Of a stretch of DNA of 64,000 nt, positions 1 to 7,926 are shown piece after piece; positions within the stretch are counted from its first letter, which is position 1, and every line of letters begins with the position of its first letter. The notes under the pieces were generated by a model. That model was not told the origin of the DNA, searched no databases, and worked only from the letters and a program-made list of their open reading frames with translations. Source of the DNA: Erythrobacter sp. Alg231-14 (GTDB lineage Bacteria > Pseudomonadota > Alphaproteobacteria > Sphingomonadales > Sphingomonadaceae); the NCBI RefSeq assembly GCF_900149685.1, contig NZ_LT702999.1, positions 248,001 to 312,000 on the forward strand. Direction: 5' to 3'. The translations under genes and the position numbers were made by a program.

Positions 1-1056
1 AACGACATCAACGCTTTGGCGGAAGTCTGTGAACCGGGAACCGTCGTGATTGCGATTGGTCAGGTCAACGATGTTCGCCTCTATCGCGACCTTCTCGCCA
101 GCGGCATCCACGATTACCTGCTGAAACCGCTGAATGCACAGGCCGTGCACGATGCATTGAACGGCGCTCTTGCAGTGTTCACATCACCCAAGGCCGGCGA
201 TGGTGAAGCGGTCAAACGCCACATCTCAACCGCGATTGTTGGAACACGCGGCGGTGTCGGCGCGTCCACTCTTGCAACGTCGCTATCTTGGTTGTTCAGC
301 GAACATCACCAGGTGCCCACGGCATTGCTTGATCTCGACGTGCACTTCGGAACAGGCGCGCTCGCGCTTGACCTGGAGCCGGGTCGTGGCCTGACCGATG
401 CGATCGACAATCCCAGCCGGATTGACGGTCTGTTCATCGAACGCGCAATGATCCGTGCGAACGACAATTTGTCGATCCTTTCGGCGGAAGCTCCGATTAG
501 CCAACCGTTGATGACCGATGGGTCTGCGTTCGTACAATTGGAGGAAGAATTCCGCCAAGCGTTCGAAATGACCGTCATCGATCTGCCACGCAATATGCTG
601 ATCAACTTCCCGCATTTGCTCGCCGATGTGAACCTTGTCTTGCTGACTTGCGAACTGACGCTGGCTTCGGCGCGTGACACGATCCGCATTCTGTCTTGGC
701 TGAAAACCAACGCGGCTCACGCGCATCCTATGATCGTCGCCAACAAAGTCCAACCGGGCGTGGCAGAGATCAGCAAGGCCGATTTCGAAGCCTCAATCGA
801 ACGCAAAGTCGATTTTGCCGTTCCGTATGACATCAAAGCCGCGTCAAACGCCGCCAAACTTGGCCAAGTGTTTATCGAAGCGAACAAGTCATCCAAGGCG
901 ACCGCCGGAATCAAGCAAATCGCCGAGCGTGTTTTAGGCGCCAGCGAGGAAGATCTCGCTGCCGTCAGCGAACAAAAGAAATCACTGCTTGGTGGATTCG
1001 ATCTGAAAGGCCTCTTGGCCAAGAAGAAGAGCCCCGAAGCAGAGCCAGCCGAATAA
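1..1056 (+). CDS. cpaE: CpaE/TadZ-type pilus assembly ATPase (5' partial)
   Basis: The frame is open from the first base, so the N-terminus lies outside the window; 351 residues are visible. The first ~55 read as the end of a receiver-like domain, with a Lys-Pro in LLKPLN near residue 42. A MinD/ParA-type ATPase follows: a deviant P-loop GTRGGVGAST at residues 81-90 and LLDLDVHFG near 109. The canonical P-loop lysines are replaced, as is usual for CpaE/TadZ. In the family this protein localises the Flp/Tad pilus machine at the cell pole. TadB and TadC follow on the same strand. The C-terminus is Lys/Glu-rich. Family assignment is firm; the polar role is by homology. Confidence 0.9.
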   Translation, partial: NDINALAEVCEPGTVVIAIGQVNDVRLYRDLLASGIHDYLLKPLNAQAVHDALNGALAVFTSPKAGDGEAVKRHISTAIVGTRGGVGASTLATSLSWLFSEHHQVPTALLDLDVHFGTGALALDLEPGRGLTDAIDNPSRIDGLFIERAMIRANDNLSILSAEAPISQPLMTDGSAFVQLEEEFRQAFEMTVIDLPRNMLINFPHLLADVNLVLLTCELTLASARDTIRILSWLKTNAAHAHPMIVANKVQPGVAEISKADFEASIERKVDFAVPYDIKAASNAAKLGQVFIEANKSSKATAGIKQIAERVLGASEEDLAAVSEQKKSLLGGFDLKGLLAKKKSPEAEPAE

Positions 1057-1253
1057 GCTGGCATGATTGGCGCCCCCGCGAACGTGTTTCTCACGTTGTG
1101 CGGGCGGCTCCAATCCACACTTTTCAGCCATTGGCCAAGGCCAGAGGCACAAGAGACAGAGCAAAGCTAAGGGCAATCGCCTGGACCTTTGTCACTACAA
1201 TCAACCAGTTGCGCCGATCGGGCACAACACAGGAATAGGCAAACGAGGCCGAC

Positions 1254-2225
1254 ATGGATTTCTTCGATACCCTGCTCATCACGGTGGTGATCTTTTCCGT
1301 GCTCGTTGCCGGCTATTTTCTGATTGCCGGATCTGGAACGGGCAAAGCACAAAAGCGGCGCCTTGAATCGCTGCGCTATCGCCATTCCGAAAGCACCGAC
1401 GCCAAGGTTGAGTCTCAATTCAAGAAAGCCATCGCGGCCCGGAAACCAAAATCTCATCAGGTAGCCGGATCGGGATCGCGTCTCGAGGCGCTTGAAATGC
1501 GCCTCGACCGGACCGGCAAAGGCTGGGCCGTTTCGCAATATGTGTATGCATCTTTGGGCATCATCATCGCGGTTGCGGTGTTGGTTTTCTTACAAAGCGG
1601 CGCGCCGCTGCTATCGCTTGGCGTTGGCGCGGTTGCGGGCCTCGGTATACCGCATCTTGTGGTCGGATTTCTGATCGGAAAGCGGACCAACAATTTCAAC
1701 GCAAAATTCCCTGATGCAATCGAACTTTTGGTGCGTGGTCTTCGGTCTGGTTTGCCAGTGACCGAGACATTGGGCGTGGTTTCGCAAGAAGTGGACGGCC
1801 CAGTTGGCATCGAGTTCAAAGGGATCACTGAACGGATCAAAATCGGTAAAACGATGGAAGATTCCCTCCAAGAAACGGCCGACCGTCTTGGCATTCCGGA
1901 ATTCAACTTTTTCTGCATCACCTTGGCGATCCAACGTGAAACGGGCGGTAACTTGGCGGAAACTCTGTCGAACTTAGCCGACGTTTTGCGCAAGCGCTCT
2001 CAGATGAAGCTGAAGATTAAAGCGATGAGCTCTGAGTCGAAAGCTTCCGCTTACATCGTTGGTTCTTTGCCGTTCATCGTCTTTGGCCTGATCTATTGGA
2101 TCAATCCCGAATATCTGGGCGGGTTCTTCTACGAAGATCGCTTGATCGTGGCTGGCCTTGGCGGGCTGTGCTGGATGAGCATCGGCGTCTTTATCATGGC
2201 CAAAATGGTCAGTTTTGAAATCTGA
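1254..2225 (+). CDS. tadB: TadB, Flp pilus inner-membrane platform protein
   Basis: 323-residue type II secretion F-family protein. It has an N-terminal membrane segment (about 5-25), a hydrophobic pair near 95-135, a cytoplasmic T2SSF domain (about 155-280, with SGLPVTETLG and ETGGNLAETLSNLADVLRKR), and two C-terminal membrane segments. TadB and TadC form the inner-membrane platform that the TadA/CpaF ATPase drives during Flp pilin extrusion. The ATG is preceded by GAGG at suitable spacing. It lies 197 bases after cpaE and 18 before tadC. In many Tad loci the motor gene cpaF sits just upstream; it is absent from this gap. Confidence 0.93.
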   Translation: MDFFDTLLITVVIFSVLVAGYFLIAGSGTGKAQKRRLESLRYRHSESTDAKVESQFKKAIAARKPKSHQVAGSGSRLEALEMRLDRTGKGWAVSQYVYASLGIIIAVAVLVFLQSGAPLLSLGVGAVAGLGIPHLVVGFLIGKRTNNFNAKFPDAIELLVRGLRSGLPVTETLGVVSQEVDGPVGIEFKGITERIKIGKTMEDSLQETADRLGIPEFNFFCITLAIQRETGGNLAETLSNLADVLRKRSQMKLKIKAMSSESKASAYIVGSLPFIVFGLIYWINPEYLGGFFYEDRLIVAGLGGLCWMSIGVFIMAKMVSFEI

Positions 2226-2243
2226 TCCGGGGAAATTAGGAAC

Positions 2244-3248
2244 ATGCTAAACCAAACTCCCGGCCCCACGCTTCTTGGCTTTGATATCGTCCTTGTTGGG
2301 ACGGTCTTGGCCGGTCTTGCTGCCTTTGCGGTGATCATGGCAATCTACGCCGCGGTCACGATCAAAGATCCGATGGCAAAACGCGTAAAATCGCTCAACG
2401 ATCGCCGCGATGAATTGAAAGCTGGCATCGTTACCGGCGGCACCAAGAAACGCGCCAGCCTGGTGCGCAAATCCGACACGACCGACAAGGTTAAAGACAG
2501 CCTTGGCAAGTTGAACGTGCTCGAACAAAGCCAAATTCAGGCAGTTCAGCAAAAGCTTGCCCATGCGGGTTATCGCAACAAAGAACTGGCCGTAATCGTC
2601 ATCGGCTTGCGCGCGATCATGCCGATCGTGCTTGGCGCCATTGGCTTCTTGATGATTTACGTCGTCGAATATTTCCCAGATTGGGGACCAATGACCCGCC
2701 TTGGCGCGGTGTCGGTGATGCTGATCGCTGGTTATAAAGGGCCCGAATTGTTCCTTTCGAACAAAGCATCAAAGCGGACGCTTGAAATCCAAAAAGGTCT
2801 GCCAGATGCCCTCGATCTGCTCGTGATCTGTGCCGAAGCCGGTTTGACCGTTGATGCAGCGTTCAACCGCGTGGCGAAAGAATTGGGCAGGGCCTACCCG
2901 GAATTGGGCGATGAATTCGCGTTGACCGCGATTGAGATGTCATTCCTATCAGAACGCAAAATGGCGTTTGATAACTTGGCCTATCGCGTCAACCTCGAAG
3001 CGGTGAAAGGCGTTGTGACCACCATGGTCCAAACCGAAAAATACGGTACGCCGCTCGCATCTGCTTTGCGCGTCTTGTCTGCAGAATTCCGTAATGAACG
3101 CATGATGCGCGCCGAAGAAAAAGCCGCACGTCTTCCAGCGATCATGACCATTCCGTTGATCCTGTTTATTCTTCCGGTGTTGTTCATCGTGATCCTTGGC
3201 CCTGCGGCCTGTTCGATCTCCGACGCTCTTATCGACCCAGTCGAATAA
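2244..3248 (+). CDS. tadC: TadC, Flp pilus inner-membrane platform protein
   Basis: 334-residue T2SSF-family protein, partner of TadB. An N-terminal membrane segment (about 12-32) is followed by a basic cytoplasmic stretch, a hydrophobic pair near 115-170, the F domain (about 185-300: GLPDALDLLVICAEAGLTVD, then QTEKYGTPLASALRVLS) and a C-terminal membrane segment. AGGAAC lies just before the ATG. No tadD-like TPR gene follows; the next gene is on the opposite strand beyond a terminator, so the Tad cluster ends here. Confidence 0.93.
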   Translation: MLNQTPGPTLLGFDIVLVGTVLAGLAAFAVIMAIYAAVTIKDPMAKRVKSLNDRRDELKAGIVTGGTKKRASLVRKSDTTDKVKDSLGKLNVLEQSQIQAVQQKLAHAGYRNKELAVIVIGLRAIMPIVLGAIGFLMIYVVEYFPDWGPMTRLGAVSVMLIAGYKGPELFLSNKASKRTLEIQKGLPDALDLLVICAEAGLTVDAAFNRVAKELGRAYPELGDEFALTAIEMSFLSERKMAFDNLAYRVNLEAVKGVVTTMVQTEKYGTPLASALRVLSAEFRNERMMRAEEKAARLPAIMTIPLILFILPVLFIVILGPAACSISDALIDPVE

Positions 3249-3274
3249 GCAAACACACCCAACACCAAACAAAG

Positions 3275-3309
3275 AGGGCCGGCCTGCCATAGCGCAGATC
3301 GGCCCTTTT
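3275..3309 (+). terminator. Intrinsic terminator after tadC
   Basis: AGGGCCG and CGGCCCT arms (3275-3281 and 3300-3306), with an inner CTGC/GCAG pairing, are followed by TTTT. It lies between the convergent tadC and marR-type genes. Confidence 0.65.
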
Positions 3310-3334
3310 GCTGTGCGCAATATCGCGAAGCCTA

Positions 3335-3865
3335 TTATCCGGCGTCGCCCGCAATCGTGGCCGCCCTCACCCGCATCCGTTCAAGCATGTCGCGCAGTGA
3401 GGCTTCTTCGTCGGCGTCGAAACCTTCAAACAATTCTCGCTCGGTCGCTTTGGCAAGCGGCATGACTTCGCGGTGGATCTCTTCGCCCTCTGGCGTCAAT
3501 TGAAGCAGATGGGACCGTCCATCCTTGTGGTTTTCGACCCGCATGATCAAACCGCGCTCTTCCAGCACTTTGCAAGCGCGGTTGACCGCGACCTTGTCCA
3601 TCAAAGTCACCTCGGTCAGGTCACGCTGCGTCAGCCGTCCGGAGCGATCATTACCCCCGTCCTTCGCATTGCTACCAGCGTCCCCCAACACCGCCATTAC
3701 CCGCCACTCCATTATTTTCAGGCCAAAGCGCGTGCGGTATCGCTGCGCAATCAGGCTGCTGACGGCGTTGGATGCGATGGACAATTGGTAGGGCAAAAAG
3801 CCGCTCAATTGATATTCGCCATCGCTGGCAGAATGTTCAGAACTGTGGTGAGCCGGGTCTGTCAT
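3335..3865 (-). CDS. MarR-family transcriptional regulator
   Basis: 176-residue winged-helix protein of the MarR family, which usually bind palindromes as dimers and are released by phenolic or CoA-type ligands. The helix-turn-helix reads LTQRDLTEVTLMDKVAVNRA, followed by CKVLEERGLI and the wing KDGRSHLLQLTPEG. I chose the ATG at 3865; an in-frame GTG at 3889 would add eight residues. The gene lies 72 bases downstream of the crotonase on the same strand and may regulate the acyl-CoA genes (inference from position). A small palindrome overlaps its 5' end. Confidence 0.88.
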   Translation of the reverse strand: MTDPAHHSSEHSASDGEYQLSGFLPYQLSIASNAVSSLIAQRYRTRFGLKIMEWRVMAVLGDAGSNAKDGGNDRSGRLTQRDLTEVTLMDKVAVNRACKVLEERGLIMRVENHKDGRSHLLQLTPEGEEIHREVMPLAKATERELFEGFDADEEASLRDMLERMRVRAATIAGDAG

Positions 3866-3871
3866 GCAATT

Positions 3872-3887
3872 GGTTTCCCATGAAACC
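3872..3887. promoter_or_regulatory. Palindrome at the start of the MarR gene
   Basis: GGTTTC-CCAT-GAAACC is a perfect 6-bp inverted repeat with a 4-base spacer, just upstream of the chosen start codon. MarR proteins often autoregulate through such sites. No binding evidence is available. Confidence 0.3.
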
Positions 3888-3937
3888 ACAACCTATTGCA
3901 AGTCGTCACCAGCCCGACCGTTCAAAATGGTCCGCGA

Positions 3938-4810
3938 TCATTCGTACTCGCGTTCGGACCACCACGGGTAAAAGTCCGGCATATCTTCGCTGACTTTGCC
4001 CGGGTAAACCGGATCGCGTTTCTCTAGGAAGCTGGCGATGCCTTCTTGGGCATCGGTTCCGCGCGAAAGGCGATAAATCGCACGGCTATCGATCTTGTGC
4101 GCTTCCATCGGGTGGTCTGCATTCATCATGCGCCACATCATTGCCCGTGTCATTGACACAGAAATTGCCGATGTGTTGTCAGCAATCTCACGCGCGATGC
4201 TTTGCGCGGCATGAAGCAAATCTTCGGGAGCATGGATGGTGCGCACCAAACCGCCGCTCTTCGCCTCTTCGGCGTCGAACACGCGGCCAGAATAGCACCA
4301 TTCCAAAGCTTGGGAGATGCCGACAATCCGGGGCAAGAACCAGCTTGACGCCGCTTCGGGCACAATGCCACGCCGGGCAAAGACAAATCCATAGCGTGCA
4401 TGGGCCGACGCAAGACGGATATCCATCGCCAACTGCATGGTCGCTCCCACACCAACTGCGACCCCATTGCAGGCGCTGATCAGGGGCTTTTTGCTTTCGA
4501 ACAATCGCAATGTCAGTCGCCCGCCGCCATCGCGCACGCGTTCGTCCGAAAGGCTCTCCACCTCGGCTCCATCTGAGAATATCTGACCGCCGGATTCCGG
4601 TGTCAAATCCGCCCCGGCGCAATAGGCCCGATCCCCTGCTCCAGTGAAGATGACAGCGCGGACGGTATCGTCGGCATCGATGTCGTCCATCGCGGCCATT
4701 ATCTCGGCCCCCATCGTCCGGGTATACGCGTTCATTTTCTCCGGACGGTTCAACGTAATTGTCGCAACGCCATCACTCTTATCGACGAGAATTTGGGTAT
4801 GTTCGGTCAT
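3938..4810 (-). CDS. Enoyl-CoA hydratase/isomerase (crotonase) family protein
   Basis: 290 residues with the crotonase fold: GVATITLNRPEKMNAYTR at the N-terminus, the oxyanion-hole stretch DRAYCAGADL near 65-75, and ACNGVAVGVGATMQLAMDIR. Family members hydrate or isomerise enoyl-CoA thioesters. The stretch RRGIVPEAASSWFLPRIVG carries the usual Glu region. Start chosen at 4810 because AAGGAG precedes it; an upstream in-frame start at 4849 has no such site. It belongs with the thiolase and dehydrogenase upstream, though a hairpin pair separates it from them. Substrate unknown. Confidence 0.9.
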   Translation of the reverse strand: MTEHTQILVDKSDGVATITLNRPEKMNAYTRTMGAEIMAAMDDIDADDTVRAVIFTGAGDRAYCAGADLTPESGGQIFSDGAEVESLSDERVRDGGGRLTLRLFESKKPLISACNGVAVGVGATMQLAMDIRLASAHARYGFVFARRGIVPEAASSWFLPRIVGISQALEWCYSGRVFDAEEAKSGGLVRTIHAPEDLLHAAQSIAREIADNTSAISVSMTRAMMWRMMNADHPMEAHKIDSRAIYRLSRGTDAQEGIASFLEKRDPVYPGKVSEDMPDFYPWWSEREYE

Positions 4811-4965
4811 GCTTTTCGATCTCCTTGCGGGCATTCCTGACACAGTCATTGACCGTTGAAAAGCGCAAGAAAGTTAGGATGACGACGACCCACTTGATTG
4901 GGTAAAGACCACAGATCGGCGTCTGCGCATACCTCTTAGTCTTTGTGCAATGGCCGACAAAACAA

Positions 4966-5035
4966 CACGGCCGCCTGCCCTGTTCGGACAAGCGGCCGTG
5001 CAAATTTACGACAAATACCGCGGCCTAGGGCCGCG
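4966..5035 (-). terminator. Double hairpin after the SDR gene
   Basis: Reading along the - strand from the SDR stop: a 7-bp palindromic hairpin CGCGGCC-TAG-GGCCGCG (5019-5035) starts 8 bases downstream. A 9-bp hairpin CACGGCCGC/GCGGCCGTG (4966-5000) follows and ends in a T-rich stretch (GTTGTTTTGT). The second is a plausible intrinsic terminator separating the SDR from the crotonase gene. Confidence 0.6.
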
Positions 5036-5042
5036 CGTTGAT

Positions 5043-5828
5043 TTACCGCGGAGCCATGCGGATCGCGCCGTCAAGCCGCACGTCTTCGCCGTTGAAGTAG
5101 CCGGTTTCGATCATCGTCATTGCCAACTTCGCGTACTCTTCTGGATAACCCAGACGTTTCGGGAACGGGACAGAAGCAGCAAGCGCCTCTTTCACTTGTG
5201 GCGGTGCAGCGTTCATCAACGGGGTTTCAAAGATACCCGGCAGGATGGTATTTACGCGGATGCCTTCGCGCATCAAATCGCGTGCAATCGGCAATGTCAT
5301 GCCGACAACGCCGCCTTTGGATGCAGAATAGGCTGCTTGGCCCATTTGACCGTCTTCGGCGGCAACCGATGCCGTGTTGACCATCGCACCGCGCGCGCCG
5401 TCTTCACCAATCGGATCGAGGGTCATCATACCAGCGGCAGATTTTGCGATACAACGGAACGTGCCGATCAAATTGACTTGGATGACGAAATCGAATGCGC
5501 TGGTCGGGAAATGCTTGATCTCGCCCGATGCCTTGTCGCGCGATGCGGTTTTGATCGCGTTGCCGATGCCTGCGCAATTGACCAGGATGCGCTCCTGTCC
5601 GTGGGCTTCGCGGGCTTTTGCAAAACCGGCATCCACGTCTTCGTCGCTGGTCACATTGACCTTGCAGAACACGCCGCCGATCTCAGCGGCCATGGCTTCA
5701 CCCTTTTCCTCGTTCATATCAAAGATCGCGACTTTCGCGCCCTTTGCCGCCAAAGCGCGCGCCGTTGCCGCGCCAAGACCCGAAGCACCGCCGGTAACAA
5801 CGGCGGGGGTGTTTACTGAAACTTCCAT
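5043..5828 (-). CDS. Short-chain dehydrogenase, 3-hydroxyacyl-CoA dehydrogenase-like
   Basis: 261-residue Rossmann-fold SDR. The nucleotide motif TGGASGLG is at 12-19, NCAGIG follows, then catalytic Ser in NTASVAAEDG and YSASKGG. LGYPEEYAKLA and a DGAIRM ending match the type-II 3-hydroxyacyl-CoA dehydrogenase (HSD10-like) group, which oxidises 3-hydroxyacyl-CoA with NAD. Start set at 5828, where AGAGGA precedes the ATG. It follows the thiolase by 36 bases, so the two are probably co-transcribed and act in successive steps of beta-oxidation. Confidence 0.88.
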   Translation of the reverse strand: MEVSVNTPAVVTGGASGLGAATARALAAKGAKVAIFDMNEEKGEAMAAEIGGVFCKVNVTSDEDVDAGFAKAREAHGQERILVNCAGIGNAIKTASRDKASGEIKHFPTSAFDFVIQVNLIGTFRCIAKSAAGMMTLDPIGEDGARGAMVNTASVAAEDGQMGQAAYSASKGGVVGMTLPIARDLMREGIRVNTILPGIFETPLMNAAPPQVKEALAASVPFPKRLGYPEEYAKLAMTMIETGYFNGEDVRLDGAIRMAPR

Positions 5829-5864
5829 TACATTTCCTCTCAAAAGGGGTTTTAATTCAAATTT

Positions 5865-7034
5865 TTAGACGCGTTCAATGATGGTCACGTTGGCGACACC
5901 GCCGCCTTCGCACATCGTTTGAAGCCCGTATTTTTTGCCATGCCGGTGCAACCCGTGAACCAACGTCGCCATCAATTTCGTGCCTGACGCCCCAAGCGGA
6001 TGCCCCAAAGAAATGGCACCGCCATGGACATTGAGTTTCTTGGGATCGGCGCCAGTGTGCTTTAGCCACGCCATAGGAACGGGCGCAAAGGCTTCGTTGA
6101 CTTCGTACAGGTCGATGTCATCGATTTTCAAACCAGCGCGCTTCAAGGCTTTGTCAGTCGCGAACAACGGCTCTTCAAGCATGATAACTGGGTCGCCAGC
6201 GGTGACGGTAAGGTTGTGAATGCGCGCCATCGGCGTGAGGTTGTGACGCTTCAACGCTTCTTCGGACACTACCAAGACAGCGCTGGAACCGTCGCAGATT
6301 TGGCTGGCAGAAGCCGCCGTGATCTTGCCATCTGGTGAGATCAGCTTAACGCCCGCAATTCCATCCAACGTCGCGTCGAAACGGATGCCTTCGTCGATTG
6401 TGTGCATTTCGGTGCCTTCGGGCGTTTCGATTTCAACAGGCACAATCTCGTTTGCAAACGCTCCCGCTTCGGTAGCGGCAATCGCGCGTTGGTGACTTTC
6501 AAAAGCAAACGCGTCGAGCTCTTCCTTAGAAAAACCGTGTTTGTTGGCGATCATTTCTGCGCCCATGAACTGGCTGAATTGCACGCCGGGATACTTGTCC
6601 TTCACGCCGTCAGACATGTAATTGCCCAACCCCTCTTTCATGTGCAGCGTCATGTTGCTGCCCATCGGCACGCGGGTCATGCTTTCAACACCGCTGGCGA
6701 TGACGGCATCTTGCGTGCCGCTCATCACGGCTTGCGCGGCGAATTGGATCGCTTGTTGCGAGCTGCCGCATTGGCGATCAATCGAAACCGCTGGCGTGCT
6801 TTCGGGCAGCTTTGAAGCCAGAACGCCCATCCGGCCCACTTGGCCCGCTTGCTCACCTGCTTGGCTAACGCAGCCTGTGACCACATCATCGATCGCATGC
6901 GGATCAATGCCGGACCGATCCAGGATCGCATCCAAAGATTTGGCGAGCAGATCGACAGGGTGCACTCCGGCAAGACGGCCACCGCGGCGGCCACCGGCGG
7001 TGCGAACGGCGTCGACGATATAGGCTGTGGTCAT
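5865..7034 (-). CDS. Acetyl-CoA C-acyltransferase (thiolase)
   Basis: 389-residue thiolase. The nucleophilic Cys lies in DRQCGSSQQAI near residue 90. NVHGGAISLGHPLGASG carries the catalytic His, and MCEGGGVAN near the C-terminus the second Cys. It cleaves 3-ketoacyl-CoA or condenses acyl-CoAs. The ATG at 7034 (MTTAYIVDAVRTAGG) is preceded by AAGGAA. It is first in a - strand set with the SDR and crotonase. The sequence does not separate the degradative from the biosynthetic class. Confidence 0.93.
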   Translation of the reverse strand: MTTAYIVDAVRTAGGRRGGRLAGVHPVDLLAKSLDAILDRSGIDPHAIDDVVTGCVSQAGEQAGQVGRMGVLASKLPESTPAVSIDRQCGSSQQAIQFAAQAVMSGTQDAVIASGVESMTRVPMGSNMTLHMKEGLGNYMSDGVKDKYPGVQFSQFMGAEMIANKHGFSKEELDAFAFESHQRAIAATEAGAFANEIVPVEIETPEGTEMHTIDEGIRFDATLDGIAGVKLISPDGKITAASASQICDGSSAVLVVSEEALKRHNLTPMARIHNLTVTAGDPVIMLEEPLFATDKALKRAGLKIDDIDLYEVNEAFAPVPMAWLKHTGADPKKLNVHGGAISLGHPLGASGTKLMATLVHGLHRHGKKYGLQTMCEGGGVANVTIIERV

Positions 7035-7173
7035 TGTGGTGATTCCTTTTTGCAAACACGTTTCGATTTGAGACCGGGTTATGGGACCACGCTCGTCAAA
7101 TCAATGGATCAACCCAATGCCGCAAGTGGACACCTTCAATCAACCTATCAAATAGTCTGGTCAAGGCGGGGTA

Positions 7174-7926
7174 TTGGCGGTTACGGACGACACGATGAAG
7201 AAACTTTTTGAATTGAACCCGGCATTGGATCGAGACGCTCTATCGGCGCGCTTTGCGGCGACGTCTCGCGTTCAGATCCGTGATGTTTTGACCGAGGAAA
7301 CGGCGCGCGAAGTTCTCACCGTGTTGGCAAAAGGCACACCGTGGGGAATGGCTACGGGCGCAGGCGATGAAAACCGCCAGAGTTTTCGCGCTGAAGACAT
7401 GCGCACCCCCGAAGGGCAGCGGACCGTGAACGCCGCCATCCAAGGCGCGCATGACAATTCCGCACGTGGGGAATACGGATTCCGCTTCGCCCATTATCCC
7501 ATCCTGACCGCAATTCAGGAAGAATGGGCCAGCAACAGCCCGCACGAGATCCTGTTGGAACATCTCAACGCGCCGGAATTCATGGATCTGGCTCGGGATA
7601 TTACGGGTATCGACGCCTTGTTAAAGGCCGATGGTCAGGCGTCTTTGTTCGCGCCCAACCACTATCTTGGCCAACACATCGACAGCCATGTTGGTGAGGG
7701 GTGGGAAGTCGCCTACGTCCTCAATTTCGCACCGCCCAATTGGTGTCCGGATTGGGGTGGCTATTTACTTTTCCTCGACGACGAAGGCGACGTCGTGGAA
7801 GGGTTCCGCCCAAGATACAACGCGCTCAACCTGTTTAAGGTGCCGCAATCTCACATGGTCAGCTACGTCCCGCCATTCGCGCCAGTTGGGCGGATGGCCG
7901 TCACAGGTTGGCTGCGGTCGCAATGA
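7174..7926 (+). CDS. 2-oxoglutarate/Fe(II)-dependent oxygenase (prolyl 4-hydroxylase-like)
   Basis: 250 residues from a TTG with GGCGGGG upstream; an ATG at 7195 is the alternative. The double-stranded beta-helix signature is clear: His168-x-Asp170 in GQHIDSHVG, distal His227 in VPQSHMVSYV, and Arg240 in VGRMAVTGWLR for 2-oxoglutarate. This matches the prolyl 4-hydroxylase/Ofd1-like family, which hydroxylate proline or other residues in proteins. The target cannot be told. Its stop overlaps the next gene's start (ATGA), and that gene also carries an oxygenase-type domain, so the two are probably made together. Confidence 0.88.
   Translation: MAVTDDTMKKLFELNPALDRDALSARFAATSRVQIRDVLTEETAREVLTVLAKGTPWGMATGAGDENRQSFRAEDMRTPEGQRTVNAAIQGAHDNSARGEYGFRFAHYPILTAIQEEWASNSPHEILLEHLNAPEFMDLARDITGIDALLKADGQASLFAPNHYLGQHIDSHVGEGWEVAYVLNFAPPNWCPDWGGYLLFLDDEGDVVEGFRPRYNALNLFKVPQSHMVSYVPPFAPVGRMAVTGWLRSQ

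Noticed and set aside
1067..1366. Possible cpaF remnant in the cpaE-tadB gap
   Set aside because: The frame has no Walker or secretion-ATPase motif and runs out of the gap into tadB in another frame.
4950..5819. Open frame antisense to the SDR gene
   Set aside because: Covers a well-conserved dehydrogenase on the other strand; no family signature in its own frame.
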